DNA from: Lachnospiraceae bacterium UBA2864
GTDB taxonomy: Bacteria > Bacillota > Clostridia > Lachnospirales > Lachnospiraceae
Assembly (NCBI GenBank): GCA_002350525.1
Contig: DEFA01000018.1
Coordinates: 328-46,642 of the forward strand
DNA length: 46,315 bases
Reading direction: 5' to 3'
Made by a program: the position numbers and the translations under genes. The notes under the pieces are model-generated. The model saw only the letters and a program-made list of their open reading frames with translations, had not been told where the DNA came from and did no database searches. Of the stretch, positions 10,901 to 17,481 are shown one piece after another (position 1 is the first letter of the stretch; each line of letters begins with the position of its first letter).

Positions 10901-13900
10901 GAATGAAGAGGGCAAGGACGTATACAATGCTCCGAAGAAGATTTCTTCAGAAGATGCATATAAGGTTCAGTTCACGATCAGTGATGCAAACGTTAAAGAA
11001 GTAAAGATTTCGGAAAACGGTACAGAAGTTGCTTACGACCATACAGCGGGAACAAGTATCTATACTGTTAACAGAGATAAGGATACTTCCAGAAATGGAA
11101 AGACTTTTGAATATGTAATTACTCTGACAGATAAGGCCGGTACAACAATAGCTAAGACACTTATTGTTAAGTTCCTTACAGAGAAGATTACTATTGAGAG
11201 AAGCATAACAAATTATGGTGACGGAAATGTTGCTGTAGATGATTCAGGAAAGATTGTTTCAAAGTACGGAAAGTTTGATGTAGTATACAAGATTATATCA
11301 GACGATCTCCTTGATACAACAAAGGGTGGACATACAGCAGACGGCGCAGACGGTGCATTAGCAACAGCACCTGACGGACTTGTACTGAGCACAGAAGAAT
11401 CTAATGCAAGTGCAGATAAGTATGTTTACTACTACACAGTTAAGGTTGATATTGCTAAGCCGGAGTCAGCTGTTATCGGAAAGCTTTCACTTGAAGTTGA
11501 AAATATCAACGGTGTTAAGCAGGATTCAGATACTGAGAAGGTAAGCATTGACGCTATCAATATCGATCAGTATGATCCGACATTCGTTATTTACGAAAGC
11601 GGAACAACCACAAATCCTAAGGAAATGGATGCTACAGATCCATGGTATGACGAACTTCCTATTACAGTAGTATTTGATGAAGGTACAGATCCTTACATTT
11701 CAAATATTGTTGAGAAAGATATTGTTACAGAGGGTCTGAACAGCATTACATATGATAAGGATGAAAATGGATTTGTTAAGAGCCTGACAGCGAGTGTTGA
11801 TGAAACAAAGGCAGTCGCTGACGGAACAACGGTTAAGATTACCGTAACTGATGGAGTTGGCAACTCTACAAGCGAGACACATAAGTACCTTGTGGATGAG
11901 ACTGATCCTGCGAAGGCAACACTTACCGTTTATGACGGTTCAGCTGACAAGGATATCAACGGAATGAATTCTGACAGTATATTCCTTAACAGTGGTGATC
12001 CTGCGGTTAAGTATGAGATTTACGATAACCTTCAGGCTAAGGAATCAGTACTTGAGGTGATCACACCGGGTGAAACAACACCGAAGAAGACAACACTAAG
12101 CGGTGAGGCAACAAACGATGCATCGAAGCCGAGTATATCTGTACTTGATAAGAAGCTTAGTGATAGTGAGATAGCAGGTACTGCAGAAGACGGTATCTAT
12201 AAGTTTAGACTTACAGCTAAGGATAATGCCGGTAACCCGAGCCAGGTACTCGAAGGCTCATTCACACTCGATAATACTGCACCTGTAACAGATAAAATCA
12301 AGGCTGAACAGCCGTCTGTTCAGGAATACAGGACTGCTATTGAAGGTGAAAGATGGGCAGGTGCTTCTGCTGAGCATGAGCTTATCATCAGTTTTGAAAC
12401 TGATGATCCGAATGACAACAAGTCAGGTTCGGAATCGGGACTTGCAAGCATTGAAGTTACCGAGCAAATTTCGGGAAAAGAGCCTACAATAGTTGAAGAT
12501 GCTACAAAGACATATGAAAATGTTACTGACAAAGTAACTACTACGGTTACAATTCCGGGGAATGCAGAAAAGACAGGTAAGTCGGTTACTTACACGATTA
12601 CAACCAAAGATAGAACCGGAAATACGGAGACTAAATTCTTCTATGTATCATACGTAGAGGATAAGGTTGAAGTAACCCATGCATTTGCCGATAAGACAGA
12701 GTGGAATAAGGGACATCATGAAATTGAATTTATCATTAAGTCCGATGCACCTGTTGAAGAAGAAGGAATCGATATAAAACTGATACTTTCACCGAAGGAT
12801 GAAAAGACCACACCATCCGGAAAACTTACGGAACTCGAAGCAGAAATTGATAATTATGTATATTCATACGTATTATCTATAGATGCAAAGGATTCCGTAA
12901 AGATTGATCAGATTCAGTGTACGGCTACGAATGTAAATGGGGCATCGAGTGAAACAGATATAATCAATTATCTGTATATCGACCTTCGTAATCCGAAGGT
13001 TACACTCAGTAACATGGATCAGACGAGCTGGAGAGATTCACTTGTACTTGTTCTTACATTTGACGATTTAATTAAACGTGATGATGATGAAGAAAGTTAC
13101 GGTATTTATAAGGCAAGACCATTCTACTCAGGTGTTCAGTCTGTAACTGTTACAGGTGTAAAGCAGGATCTTTATGGTAATGGTTATACCAAAAATGATA
13201 TTGAAAAGGATTCATCCGATAGCATTGACGGATTCGAGATACCGGTTGAGGTAAAAGAGTCCAAGGATATTAATGGAACACCGATAGCTATTACGGTAAA
13301 GGACTTTGTTGGTAACTCACAGACATATAGGTATACTTTCCATGTTGATGAGACAAATCCTACATCGGGATTCAGCGTTAACGGACGAGCAGCAGCAGAT
13401 GCTAACGGTACTTTCATGGGTACCACGGCACTTAATCCTACAGTTGCATATAATACACAGGATAATATCCAGATTAAGGATTACACAATGGATATTACAC
13501 TTCCTGCAGGAAATACGATCACTGTTGCAAGCGGAAAGAATACCAATAATGTAAATGTAAGTACAACTCTTGCAGAACTTATCGGAGCAGCTAATTGTAA
13601 CGGCAGCGTTCCTAAGGATGGTCAGTATACAATTAAGTTTAATGTACGAGATATGGCAGGAAGAACACCGGCAACAAATCCGGTTACTACTACATTTGTA
13701 CTCGATAATACAGTACCAAAGAATGATCTGCAGATAACAACAGGAAGACCTCCGAAGTTTGATAAGTTCAACAGCACTTACAGAAATGATTATACAGGTC
13801 TTTCATATCAGTATGGACAGTACTACAACACAGACGTATCTGTAAATGCGATAGTAACAGATAATAATGTAAATAATATTACGATAACGGATAATGGTTC

Positions 13901-15545
13901 GGTTATTTACAGCGGTACAACACTGAATACAAATCATGTTATCTCATCTGAAGGAACTCACGTGGTATCCATCAGTACGGTAGATAATTCAGGACTCAGA
14001 GCAGAAACCGAATCAGTATCATTTACAATTGATAAGACCGTTCCGGTTCTTTCGACAACGCTGAACGATGTTTCTTTCCCAGAGGGAGGAGCTACAAGAT
14101 ATCTTAATACCTCTGGTAATGTAGGTATAAGTTACAGCGAGACCAATAAGGATACGGAAGATCTTATAATGACTGTCACAAGGACTGCACCTGCAGGCGG
14201 CGGACAGAGCGTATCCTCATCAAGAGTAAATGAAGGACAGCAGTCATTTGCGGATGAGGCAGATTATTCGGTTAGGTTTGCAGCTACAGATAGAGCAGGA
14301 AACAAGGGCGCTGAGAGAACGGTTACCTTCCGCGTAGATAGGACAAAACCGGAGCTTAGCTTTACCGGAGCGGCTGATCACGGAACATCTACAAAGAGTG
14401 TAAACATGAACTATATAGTTCGTGAGGCATTCTATAATGACATGAACAGCTGCACACTCAGAATCTACAAGAAGGTTGACGGAGCAAATGAAGTGCTTCT
14501 GAGAACCGTTGATATCAGACCTAACAGCTCGAATTATTCGATGTCGGAACTCTTTAGTGATGACGGAGAGTACAGATTTGAGATGGCTGCTGAAGATAAG
14601 TGTGGAAATCCTGCTACGGCAAGCTATACATTTATACTTGACGGACAGGCACCTATCATTACACTTGCCGGAGTAAAGAACTATGATAAGACTTCTGATG
14701 ACGTAACACTTGGAATTACGGTTGATGAAACATTCTTCACATCCAATAAGGTATCACTTAAGGGAACGAGAGTGGATATTGATGGAGTTAAGAACGATGT
14801 TACATTTGCGGACTTTGTTACAAATTCAAGCAAGGTTTCCAAGTTTGAGCAGATGTTCAAGGAAGATGGTATCTACGATATTACGGTTACATCAACAGAT
14901 AAGGCCGGAAATTCAACAACTCAGAAGATTCACTTTACAAAGGATACGACAGATCCTGAGATAAAGAATATTGAGAAGTACGACGGAACAAAGACTAATA
15001 GCTTCACATGGAGCAATAATGCGGAAGATATGGTAAGAGACCTTACCGTATGTAACATTAAGGTTTACATGGACGGTGTTGAGTATAACGGACTTTCGGA
15101 TCTTGCGGATGGTTCACATGTGCTCAGAGTTGTTGCTACAGATGAACTCGGACATACCACAGATAAAGAAGTATCGTTTATACTTGATACTATAGCTCCT
15201 AACATCCTTATATCGGGTGTTGAGGAAGGTCAGTATCTGAAGGAAGCAACACAGATATCTGTATCGGTTCAGATCGATGAAGATACTCTTACAAGAGTTA
15301 CTCTGGATGGAAGAGAAATCGATATAGTTGACGGAGTGGCAACCTTCACAGTAAACCAGAGAGGATCATACCACTTACTGGTTGAAGCTATAGATGAGGC
15401 CGGAAATGTATCTACAAAGCAGCTGAGCTTCAACTTCGGTGAAAAGTTCCCGCTTTGGATATTCATAGTTGGAGGAAGCGGACTGCTGCTTATGCTCCTT
15501 CTGCTGCTTTTGGTTAGAAGACGCAGGAATAAGAAGGCTGCGTAA
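4959..15545 (+). CDS. giant Ig-like repeat surface protein (3528 aa)
   Basis: An enormous membrane-anchored extracellular protein. The N-terminus has a long basic region, a hydrophobic core (about 39-56) and a likely signal-peptidase site after AKA (about 64-66). The C-terminus has one membrane helix (about 3497-3519) followed by RRRRNKKAA, and no LPxTG sorting motif, so it is held by the membrane rather than by sortase. Between them are many beta-sandwich modules of bacterial Ig-like type, recognisable by recurrent TDKAGN/TDxVGN, VDxTxP and TLDNTxP signatures. Aligned markers fall near residues 940, 1408, 1872, 2348 and 2827, giving a period of about 470 residues. Adhesion or an extracellular stalk is the usual role of such proteins; ligand unknown. 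AGGAGGA at 4947-4953 supports the ATG. The neighbouring kinase operon may control it (inference). Confidence 0.9.
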   Translation: MKSSRSNKNNPNKRMAASVHEGMASGVSKFRHSYSKSKRIIAFALALAMVLGLIYVDGKRREAKADTLEQVNWDEKYNDVQGDDLDSAGDIIDNVYIKDVITKSKDASTIASGDFSVSEILVPSNNIKLSLPKISSSTVEGKTYYAMWLTGYETISTTNFQNAETVNPESGIDSDNVEGSVLINTSLVKDKLATDSNKVQLVRLVYEKSDEGEWSLNVEKVGELNYNYENISLLGLQVGEESKEYSFTDSQTAYIAHYTNYYISHEATTPALITDKSSFGTLVDKSAVLTTLNSVGDKNDGIYSVYKVTTLPDYDSGTDSTSYLTRYSGGYFTRDNYINASDDSILLNIDSQSYSASPDSTVVISPKDDPITVSFKLDSEDMKDSTTDGVSYEITDVDGTYGSDFTTITGTVGDTTAITTSELPKSTDLKGKTVKLTVKLSDNTGKGREGVSKTFTFTYDEAIPSITSVSCVDGSSIDLNKFNDKYTTQGDKATILIEAAPGVTGTKAVLGDCDVTLGGSAIVGSPFTATSGKYTIPVSALAEGENEFTYTVKNSYEGTKTGTVSIIVDKTGPSMNDVTQVTSKGTTVPVATGKVSALNGFTFDVTGVSDVSGVASVTAQATCGSKTPVDLTPVYDNAKYTFTVPANVNYEDGSTVTYTITAEDNLGNKSTKNFDVKYYNETITIVSEIDPVVDSSNILPATGKDTTTGTIAFKLKYTVTSYVPIAEATAANLLINGTAVSTDPSADVYASINTSETSYNNGTDSLTSVIVYDVVVKKSVILSDIKFTAQNDNGKTSTDTIAVINIDLNDPTASLTINNTETIVGRVDKDNNQWYRKVAVITTFDDSGEGFVSKVKNATLTGVTPAFDFSTAVSGTSVYYVTPSTDLSGTKVDFSVTDNAGNTTVVPTAVFHVDGTAPKDISSLAVTNVNAVGYISEANPEVVLDLATDEDNLYKDVTIVAEKWNGSAYEKLTSEYKNPADSTATPPTTERQFKVNMSDIVGATVDDGKYKLTAYVADYGMEADAADRPKKEVEFTKDVFAPEITEAVVSQKSDETIDMSSGTSFTASKKLTSRAAFSVKFKVTDANIDTVTVNGGSAITPDSEGYYVVNISDASSYKGAICTLAVEAKDKAGNTTSKSLVISFISDEITIEKFEATNGIIIDSSHNITTKIGTFDIVYTITADAPLDETYTKYSVAAGADTDKVGTGTLVKTSTDAEEAAYTYKYTYTVPIAVPADDSALIQNLAFTAQNENGASKSATTIGTINIDQIKPAIIIHKDSKTGAVDPSESDWYDGLTLYIEYDEGSDEYVSNITNAANVIISGDCESITNDVVGGKIVGTTVVMKESASVTGSSLSIAVTDDVGNTTSSGPHYYKIDKTAPGAMELKVGSEDINGMVVTSKFLNSGDPKISYKAYDNLQINKTTLKVTAPGVADFTTETSGVPTNGAATPSVDVSDVLSKIATTGADGEYTFELNGVDNANHSAPTLKGGFTLDNTVPTIGNVVMSQENSSLVTETQDISTENKTFAGHPTATKGQKIKFVVDLKDTNLDWDKTTITNSKTDASIKPAASNYDATEGKLTFEETPDASWCGETVNYNIVATDKAGNETKRTYSVKFLSDTVEVTYKVMNYTGNADYTEGVENLTNDNDFLIRFTIKSDAKLDLTKSTLTQTSSHTPDANYSESNFKLTQDKVDDYIYTYDYVVKTDEGKSVVIDNLILGVESVNGIAAQNTPVSMIKVDFNKPNLGIDDTTNANIGAVRGGVTWYKSLVLIVNADDHESDATQAFPAGVESVTVKQNGGTAKSIGFVNETVTVEQSPDENGTDIVFTVKDKVGNVKDFKANFHVDGVDPTGDFSVKFGGAEAVADQFYTGDPDVTVKIADDIKVYDYKLTIIGPEGTSEFTESVKPIEGIKDGVTKKLSEYLESDGKPRTDGQYTVKFVGHDLADNIYGEKSITFNIDNTDPEILSGEVIQTKKPNNKVAMNEEGKDVYNAPKKISSEDAYKVQFTISDANVKEVKISENGTEVAYDHTAGTSIYTVNRDKDTSRNGKTFEYVITLTDKAGTTIAKTLIVKFLTEKITIERSITNYGDGNVAVDDSGKIVSKYGKFDVVYKIISDDLLDTTKGGHTADGADGALATAPDGLVLSTEESNASADKYVYYYTVKVDIAKPESAVIGKLSLEVENINGVKQDSDTEKVSIDAINIDQYDPTFVIYESGTTTNPKEMDATDPWYDELPITVVFDEGTDPYISNIVEKDIVTEGLNSITYDKDENGFVKSLTASVDETKAVADGTTVKITVTDGVGNSTSETHKYLVDETDPAKATLTVYDGSADKDINGMNSDSIFLNSGDPAVKYEIYDNLQAKESVLEVITPGETTPKKTTLSGEATNDASKPSISVLDKKLSDSEIAGTAEDGIYKFRLTAKDNAGNPSQVLEGSFTLDNTAPVTDKIKAEQPSVQEYRTAIEGERWAGASAEHELIISFETDDPNDNKSGSESGLASIEVTEQISGKEPTIVEDATKTYENVTDKVTTTVTIPGNAEKTGKSVTYTITTKDRTGNTETKFFYVSYVEDKVEVTHAFADKTEWNKGHHEIEFIIKSDAPVEEEGIDIKLILSPKDEKTTPSGKLTELEAEIDNYVYSYVLSIDAKDSVKIDQIQCTATNVNGASSETDIINYLYIDLRNPKVTLSNMDQTSWRDSLVLVLTFDDLIKRDDDEESYGIYKARPFYSGVQSVTVTGVKQDLYGNGYTKNDIEKDSSDSIDGFEIPVEVKESKDINGTPIAITVKDFVGNSQTYRYTFHVDETNPTSGFSVNGRAAADANGTFMGTTALNPTVAYNTQDNIQIKDYTMDITLPAGNTITVASGKNTNNVNVSTTLAELIGAANCNGSVPKDGQYTIKFNVRDMAGRTPATNPVTTTFVLDNTVPKNDLQITTGRPPKFDKFNSTYRNDYTGLSYQYGQYYNTDVSVNAIVTDNNVNNITITDNGSVIYSGTTLNTNHVISSEGTHVVSISTVDNSGLRAETESVSFTIDKTVPVLSTTLNDVSFPEGGATRYLNTSGNVGISYSETNKDTEDLIMTVTRTAPAGGGQSVSSSRVNEGQQSFADEADYSVRFAATDRAGNKGAERTVTFRVDRTKPELSFTGAADHGTSTKSVNMNYIVREAFYNDMNSCTLRIYKKVDGANEVLLRTVDIRPNSSNYSMSELFSDDGEYRFEMAAEDKCGNPATASYTFILDGQAPIITLAGVKNYDKTSDDVTLGITVDETFFTSNKVSLKGTRVDIDGVKNDVTFADFVTNSSKVSKFEQMFKEDGIYDITVTSTDKAGNSTTQKIHFTKDTTDPEIKNIEKYDGTKTNSFTWSNNAEDMVRDLTVCNIKVYMDGVEYNGLSDLADGSHVLRVVATDELGHTTDKEVSFILDTIAPNILISGVEEGQYLKEATQISVSVQIDEDTLTRVTLDGREIDIVDGVATFTVNQRGSYHLLVEAIDEAGNVSTKQLSFNFGEKFPLWIFIVGGSGLLLMLLLLLLVRRRRNKKAA
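7459..13440 (+). repeat. long-period (~1.4 kb) degenerate repeats inside the giant gene
   Basis: The coding sequence contains at least five diverged units of about 464-479 codons. A marker shared by all (an NP or GDP turn followed by a D-N-L/D-x-I strand) occurs near 7773, 9177, 10569, 11997 and 13434. A tryptophan marker (WY or WR followed by a beta strand) recurs near 7459, 8833, 10249, 11643 and 13030. Units at about 9177 and 11997 share FLNSGDP, YDNLQ and YxSNI and are more like each other than like the unit between them. That implies an older duplication of two units (about 2.8 kb). Confidence 0.75.
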
Positions 15546-15570
15546 TTCGGTATAATTTAATTACATGGAC

Positions 15571-15598
15571 TGTGTCGCCGGAGTAATCCGGCGACACA
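15571..15598 (+). terminator. hairpin terminator after the giant gene
   Basis: A perfect 12-bp, G+C-rich stem (15571-15582 with 15587-15598) closes on a GTAA tetraloop, 25 bases after the stop codon. The following bases are A/T-rich but not a clean T-run, so efficiency is uncertain. Position and stem strength still make transcript termination or 3'-end protection the likeliest role. Confidence 0.65.
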
Positions 15599-15641
15599 AT
15601 AAGTTTACAGGGAGAAGTATTATATCGGTGGGGGTATTTCT

Positions 15642-16178
15642 ATGTATGTTAATAAAGCGAAAACTGCGATAGCACTTGGGTCTATCAAGGTTAAGACAGT
15701 CGTCTGGGGAGTGGGACTGGGACTCATGGTTTTGGCATTCCTTGGAGGTTTAACTGAGGAAATGATGGAGAAATATGGTTGGAAGGGCCAGATTACGTGG
15801 GTCATAATAGGTTCTATTTGTGGCCTATTCATATTTTTGAATCTTCAGAAAAAGAAAAAAATCAATCTTGCATACAGACTCAGCAACGTATTTGAAAATG
15901 ATTCGGATGGTACCATGATGACAAATGAGATTGCCAATGCGGTTCATCTTGCTACACCGGTACTTGAGCAGAATCTTCTGTGGCTGATCAACAATAACTA
16001 TGTTATCAACTGCAGATTTGATGACAGAAATCAATCAAGGATAATTCTTACCGATGTTAATGAAGCTGCCACGAATGAATTTAAACTTATTCAGTGTATA
16101 GCCTGTGGAACACAGGTACAGGTAAGACCGGGACAGGGTATCAAGTGCCCATCATGCGGAACATACATAGCTCCGTAA
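15642..16178 (+). CDS. small membrane protein with C-terminal zinc ribbon
   Basis: A 178-residue protein of unknown function. Two membrane helices (about 19-36 and 50-67) form a hairpin, followed by a basic KKKK patch that should place the rest in the cytoplasm. Residues 75-140 look like a small winged-helix-type fold (helices, then a strand with SRIILTD). The C-terminus is a zinc-ribbon knuckle pair, CIAC (152-155) and CPSC (169-172), with a VRPGQGIKCPSCG signature seen in many short zinc ribbons. The start is the ATG at 15642, with a G-rich ribosome site (GGTGGGGG) upstream. It is bounded by hairpins on both sides and so is probably a single-gene unit. It could be a membrane regulator or adaptor; no closer assignment is possible. 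Confidence 0.8.
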   Translation: MYVNKAKTAIALGSIKVKTVVWGVGLGLMVLAFLGGLTEEMMEKYGWKGQITWVIIGSICGLFIFLNLQKKKKINLAYRLSNVFENDSDGTMMTNEIANAVHLATPVLEQNLLWLINNNYVINCRFDDRNQSRIILTDVNEAATNEFKLIQCIACGTQVQVRPGQGIKCPSCGTYIAP

Positions 16179-16196
16179 GAGATTAATATGAAACTA

Positions 16197-16223
16197 AAAT
16201 GTGCGCCGTTATGGCGCACATTT
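16197..16223 (+). terminator. rho-independent terminator
   Basis: An 11-bp perfect stem (16197-16207 with 16213-16223) has a G+C-rich core GTGCGCC and loop GTTAT. A-rich bases precede it and the T-containing 3' arm ATTTAATAT follows, so it could work in both orientations. It lies 18 bases after the stop of the zinc-ribbon gene. Confidence 0.75.
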
Positions 16224-16228
16224 AATAT

Positions 16229-16272
16229 AAAGCCTATCGCGAAGACTTAAAAAGCCTGTTGCGAAGATTAAT
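16229..16272 (+). repeat. tandem imperfect 22-bp direct repeat
   Basis: Two adjacent copies (16229-16250 and 16251-16272) share AAAGCCT and GCGAAGA and differ at about five positions. They lie between a terminator and the ribosome site of the next gene. The GCGAAG core also occurs in the repeat elements after apt and rel, so this may be a remnant of that family or a protein-binding site. Confidence 0.5.
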
Positions 16273-16306
16273 TAAGTACAAGTTGTTTTTTGGAGGAGAG
16301 AAGTAC

Positions 16307-17371
16307 ATGAACAGTTTCAGAATACCATATCACTTAATCGTAGATGAGGGGATTTTTACAAGAATTCCGGAGGTAATGGCAGATGTTATTCCGGGCATAG
16401 AGAATCTTAAAGCAATAATCGTAACGGAAGAAAATCTTAAGGGAATATTTGGTGAGATTTTAGACGGTATAGAGGCTGATTTTCCTAAGTCAGAGCTTTA
16501 TCTAATACAGGCTGCAAGCTACGACAATGCAGTCGCACTTGCAAAGTATATAACCATGAATGATATTAAGCTGGTTATCGGATTCGGCGGAGGTACGGTA
16601 CTTGATCTGGCAAAGTTCGCCGCATTTGTAAGTAAGTCTACGCTTATATCACTTCCGACTACTCTCAGTAACGACAGCCTGGCTTCACCGGTTGCTGTTC
16701 TCGGAACGGAAGGACTTGCCAGAAAGACCTTTAAATGTACAATTCCCGATGCCATCTTAGTCGATGCGAATATTATCATGTCGGCACCTGAGAGACAGCT
16801 TCTGTCGGGAATAGGCGATACTATCAGCAAGTATACGGCTCTCAATGACTGGAAGATCGCGTACCTTGCAGGCAGAGAATATGTGGATGATTTTGCTTAT
16901 ATGATCTCGAAGATGGCCTTCAACTCCATATGTTATAACGATATGAAAGAACTGAAATCCAAGGACTTCATCAAGCGTCTTACTCAGGCACTTGTAATGG
17001 GTGGACTTGCTATGGAGATAGCCGGTTCATCCAGACCATCATCAGGTTCGGAACATCTGTTCTGTCATGCACTTGAAGAAAACTTTTCGGATAAAGTTAA
17101 CGTTCCTCACGGTATCGCTGTTGCTATGGGAAGCTACGGGGCATGTATCTTCCAGGGTAGAAACATCGGCAAGATCACGAAGATACTTCATGAATATAAT
17201 CTTCCGGTCAGACCGTCGGACTGGAAGATTACAAAGGAAATCTTCATTCAGGCCTGGCAGCAGGCATCGGCAACCAGAGCCGACAGATATACGATCCTTA
17301 ATGAGACAAACCTCGATGACGAGACCCTTGGACGTTTATATGACGATATGGAAGAGGAGTTTGTACAATAA
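16307..17371 (+). CDS. glycerol-1-phosphate dehydrogenase-like enzyme
   Basis: A 354-residue cytoplasmic NAD(P)-dependent enzyme of the iron-containing alcohol dehydrogenase superfamily, closest in motif pattern to sn-glycerol-1-phosphate dehydrogenases (EgsA/AraM type), which reduce dihydroxyacetone phosphate. Visible features are the dinucleotide loop GFGGGTVLDLAK (92-103), LPTTLSNDSLASP (116-128), the metal-ligand segment GIGDTISKYTALNDW (168-182, D171), SSRPSSGSEHLFCH (241-254, H250) and PHGIAVAMG (267-275, H268). The three metal ligands are intact. Where family members often have DG after PT..S, this protein has DS, so the substrate could differ from glycerol 1-phosphate. The ATG at 16307 is chosen because GGAGGAGAG lies just upstream; the longer frame from 16259 runs into the tandem repeat. 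It stands alone between a terminator and the secDF promoter. Confidence 0.82.
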   Translation: MNSFRIPYHLIVDEGIFTRIPEVMADVIPGIENLKAIIVTEENLKGIFGEILDGIEADFPKSELYLIQAASYDNAVALAKYITMNDIKLVIGFGGGTVLDLAKFAAFVSKSTLISLPTTLSNDSLASPVAVLGTEGLARKTFKCTIPDAILVDANIIMSAPERQLLSGIGDTISKYTALNDWKIAYLAGREYVDDFAYMISKMAFNSICYNDMKELKSKDFIKRLTQALVMGGLAMEIAGSSRPSSGSEHLFCHALEENFSDKVNVPHGIAVAMGSYGACIFQGRNIGKITKILHEYNLPVRPSDWKITKEIFIQAWQQASATRADRYTILNETNLDDETLGRLYDDMEEEFVQ

Positions 17372-17375
17372 ATAC

Positions 17376-17404
17376 TTTAAATTCTCATATTGATGTGATA
17401 CAAT
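17376..17404 (+). promoter_or_regulatory. predicted sigma-A promoter for secDF
   Basis: TTTAAA (17376-17381) and TACAAT (17399-17404) are 17 bases apart, and TG at 17396-17397 gives an extended -10. The -10 matches five of six consensus bases and the -35 four of six. It begins just after the stop of the upstream gene and leaves a leader of about 70 bases before the secDF start. Confidence 0.6.
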
Positions 17405-17481
17405 GTGTGAGTTATGGTTAGAAGTGCCTTCAGAGGTGCATTTTGACCTTACAGAACTATAAACAAAAGAGGTTTAACATT

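Noticed and set aside
15466..15545. LPxTG sortase signal at the end of the giant protein
   Set aside because: The tail has a membrane helix and an RRRRNKK end, but no LPxTG or similar motif precedes it.
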